From Chromatiales bacterium (GTDB lineage: Bacteria > Pseudomonadota > Gammaproteobacteria > UBA6429 > Thiohalophilaceae), in contig JALSSV010000031.1 in assembly GCA_026984045.1 (NCBI GenBank), forward strand, positions 1-64,000: a DNA stretch of 64,000 nt, in the 5' to 3' direction. The translations under genes were made by a program, and so were the position numbers. The notes beneath the pieces are model-generated. The model was not told the DNA's origin. It ran no database searches and worked only from the letters and a program-made list of their open reading frames with translations. Shown here piece by piece: positions 62,378 to 64,000 of the stretch. The number at the start of each line of letters is the position of its first letter. Position 1 is the stretch's first letter.

Positions 62378-63706
62378 TCAGCCGTGATCGCCCGCCGCCG
62401 CACGGGACTTGCGCCGCCGCTTGCGCCGCCGCTTGCGGCCCTCGCCGCTCCCGAGGGTCTTGACCATGGCCTGGCGCTCGGCCTCGTCGGCCTCCTGGAA
62501 GAGGGTCCACCAGTTGCACAGCTCGTGCACGGGCTCGCCCACCTGGCAGCGCAGCAGCAGGAAGTCGTAGGCGGCCCGGAAGCGCGGCTGCTCCAGCAGC
62601 CGCCAGGCCCGCTTGCCCTGGCGCTTGGGCAGACGCGCCTGGGTGGTCCAGATCTCGCGCATGGGGAAGCTGAAGCGCTTGGGAATGGTCACCTGCTCGA
62701 GCTGGGCGGCGAGGATCTCGTTGCCGGCCTCCTGCAGGGCCTGCAGCTCGGTCATGCCCTCGGCCAGCAGGTATTTCACCTCGTCGTGTACCGGCCCCCA
62801 CAGCAGGGCCGCGAACAGGAAGGCGGGATTGACGCCCTTGCCGGCGTGGATCCGCTCGTCGGTGTTGTGCAGGGCCTGGCGGATGAAGGCGTCGGTGTAG
62901 TCGTCGCCCTCCTTGATGAGTTCGTCGGTCTGGGCGAAGAGATAGCCGAACAGATCCAGATCCTGCAGCACTTCGTAGGAATGCAGGGCGTGGCCGGTGT
63001 GGAACAACTTCAACACCTCGTCGAACAGCCGCGCCGGCGGCACGTTGTCGAGCCGGTCGCCCAGTTCCAGGATCAGCTCGCGCAGGCCCGGCGCCAGGGA
63101 AAAACCCAGCTTGGCGGCGAAGCGGGCCGCGCGCAGCATGCGCACCGGATCCTCGAGGATCCGGGTGCGGGCGTCGCCGATGAAGCGCAGCACCCCGGCC
63201 TGCAGATCGGCCAGCCCGCCGGTGTAGTCCACCACCGAGAAATCGGCGATGTTGTAGTACAGGGCATTGACCGTGAAATCCCGGCGGAAGGCGTCTTCCT
63301 CCAGGGTGCCGTAGACGTTGTCGCGCAGGATCTGGCCGTCTTCGGTCACCCCCTCCCCCGCGCCGCCGGCCGAATGGGGGGCGCGGAAGGTGGCCACCTC
63401 GATGATCTCGCGACCGAAATGCACGTGGGCGAGGCGGAAGCGCCGGCCGATGAGCCGGCAGTTGCGAAAGATCCGCCGCACCTCCTCGGGCGTGGCGTCG
63501 GTGGCCACGTCGAAATCCTTGGGCGTGCGCCCGAGCAGCAGATCCCGCACCCCGCCGCCCACAAGATAGGCCTGGTACCCCTCCTTGTGCAGGCGATAGA
63601 GCACCTTCAGCGCCGACTCGCTGATGTCGGCGCGCGAAATGCAATGTTCCTCGCGAGGAACGATGACGGGCGTGCGATCGATGGTCGTGGTTCCGTTCAG
63701 GGGCAT
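62378..63706 (-). CDS. pcnB: Poly(A) polymerase I
   Basis: A 442-residue polymerase that adds 3' poly(A) tails to RNA and promotes decay. The nucleotidyltransferase motif is LVGGGVRDLLLGRTPKDFDV (catalytic DxD). RLIGRRFRLAHVHF and RMLRAARFAAKLGF follow. The basic C-terminal tail (RKRRRKRRRKSRAAAG) is typical of PcnB and not of tRNA nucleotidyltransferase. It leads the pcnB-folK-panB order. Confidence 0.96.
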   Translation of the reverse strand: MPLNGTTTIDRTPVIVPREEHCISRADISESALKVLYRLHKEGYQAYLVGGGVRDLLLGRTPKDFDVATDATPEEVRRIFRNCRLIGRRFRLAHVHFGREIIEVATFRAPHSAGGAGEGVTEDGQILRDNVYGTLEEDAFRRDFTVNALYYNIADFSVVDYTGGLADLQAGVLRFIGDARTRILEDPVRMLRAARFAAKLGFSLAPGLRELILELGDRLDNVPPARLFDEVLKLFHTGHALHSYEVLQDLDLFGYLFAQTDELIKEGDDYTDAFIRQALHNTDERIHAGKGVNPAFLFAALLWGPVHDEVKYLLAEGMTELQALQEAGNEILAAQLEQVTIPKRFSFPMREIWTTQARLPKRQGKRAWRLLEQPRFRAAYDFLLLRCQVGEPVHELCNWWTLFQEADEAERQAMVKTLGSGEGRKRRRKRRRKSRAAAGDHG

Positions 63707-63763
63707 GGAAACGGGGATCTTACCATTTCCGGGCGGGGGGCTTCGAGCGGCAGGAGTGGAAGA

Positions 63764-63894
63764 AACGCAGAGGGCGCAGAGACGCAGAGGACGCCGAGGG
63801 GAAGAATGACTGGAGGCAGGTCTCGCATTGTTTCCATGCGGAATCAGGAAACATTACACCTCTGCGCTCTCTGCGTCTCTGCGCCCTCTGCGTT
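63764..63894. repeat. Inverted repeat of CGCAGAG units
   Basis: Perfect 26-base arms at 63764-63789 and 63869-63894, built of a reiterated GCAGAG/CTCTGC unit, about 80 bases apart. It lies upstream of pcnB and downstream of the gene at the right edge. A long hairpin could form in read-through RNA. Confidence 0.85.
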
Positions 63895-63923
63895 ATTTGC
63901 AGTGTCCCCAGACGCTGACACCG

Positions 63924-64000
63924 TCAGTCGAAGTCGGCCACCAGCGCATCACGGATGTTTTTCGGCAGGGGGTCGACCGTGGCCTGGTAGTTTTCGTGTT
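63924..64000 (-). CDS. 3' end of an unidentified gene
   Basis: A frame open from the window edge to a TGA (63924-63926), ending VDPLPKNIRDALVADFD. About 25 codons are visible, which is too few to name the product. The reading frame and acidic end look coding. Confidence 0.5.
   Translation of the reverse strand, partial: HENYQATVDPLPKNIRDALVADFD

Overview
The window is chromosomal DNA from a GC-rich gammaproteobacterium. The gene orders rimP-nusA-infB-rbfA-truB-rpsO-pnp, der-bamB-yfgM-hisS-pilF-rlmN-ndk, cysE-iscRSUA-hscBA-fdx-iscX, yajC-secD-secF and pcnB-folK-panB-panC-panD are all gammaproteobacterial. A SoxXA-binding-like lipoprotein, a c-type cytochrome, PEP carboxylase, an archaeal-type RNA ligase with its partner protein and a class II ribonucleotide reductase suggest an environmental, perhaps sulfur-oxidising, lineage near Chromatiales. 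This placement is inference.

Region 1 (1-6577) is accessory. It is the tRNA-proximal end of an integrative element in tRNA-Ser(GGA). From the tRNA inward it holds a tyrosine integrase (4867-6465), about 1.1 kb without a convincing gene but dense in hairpins (3721-4860), a perfect palindrome (3684-3718), an unrecognised 229-residue protein (2836-3525), and a cargo pair made of a tandem, active-site-less rhodanese-like exported protein and a membrane-anchored transglutaminase-like protein. The hairpin-rich stretch is the most interesting part of the window. GNRA tetraloops and G.U pairs point to a plus-strand RNA. Its left hairpins expose ACCA-type loops and its right hairpins expose UGGU-type loops that are complementary to them.

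Region 2 (6812-15280) is the minus-strand transcription/translation operon rimP-nusA-infB-rbfA-truB-rpsO-pnp. It starts behind a complete terminator hairpin in the rimP leader and ends at a 17-bp-arm terminator. Region 3 (15532-28302) mixes RNA and DNA metabolism: an Rnl3-type RNA ligase and its convergent PIN-like partner, Nudix, an endonuclease V-like protein, guaB, a SoxK-like lipoprotein, xseA, an M23 peptidase, a diguanylate cyclase, and nrdJ/rtcB/archease. Two chemically different RNA-joining systems therefore lie within 13 kb.

Region 4 (28417-43577) is a long run of minus-strand housekeeping genes: der, bamB, yfgM, hisS, pilF, rlmN, ndk, then the complete ISC iron-sulfur cluster machinery with an IscR-type site, then cysE and trmJ. 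The divergent suhB follows. Region 5 (44655-54244) has two small hypotheticals, a large sorbosone-dehydrogenase/diheme cytochrome lipoprotein, secF-secD-yajC, tgt-queA and a tRNA-Leu(CAA). Region 6 (54344-64000) has ppc, a cytochrome c and a TetR regulator that share a near-palindromic site, the pantothenate genes, a deoxynucleoside kinase, folK, pcnB, and the tail of one more gene at the right edge. REP-type inverted repeat pairs and other non-coding repeats punctuate the intergenic gaps.
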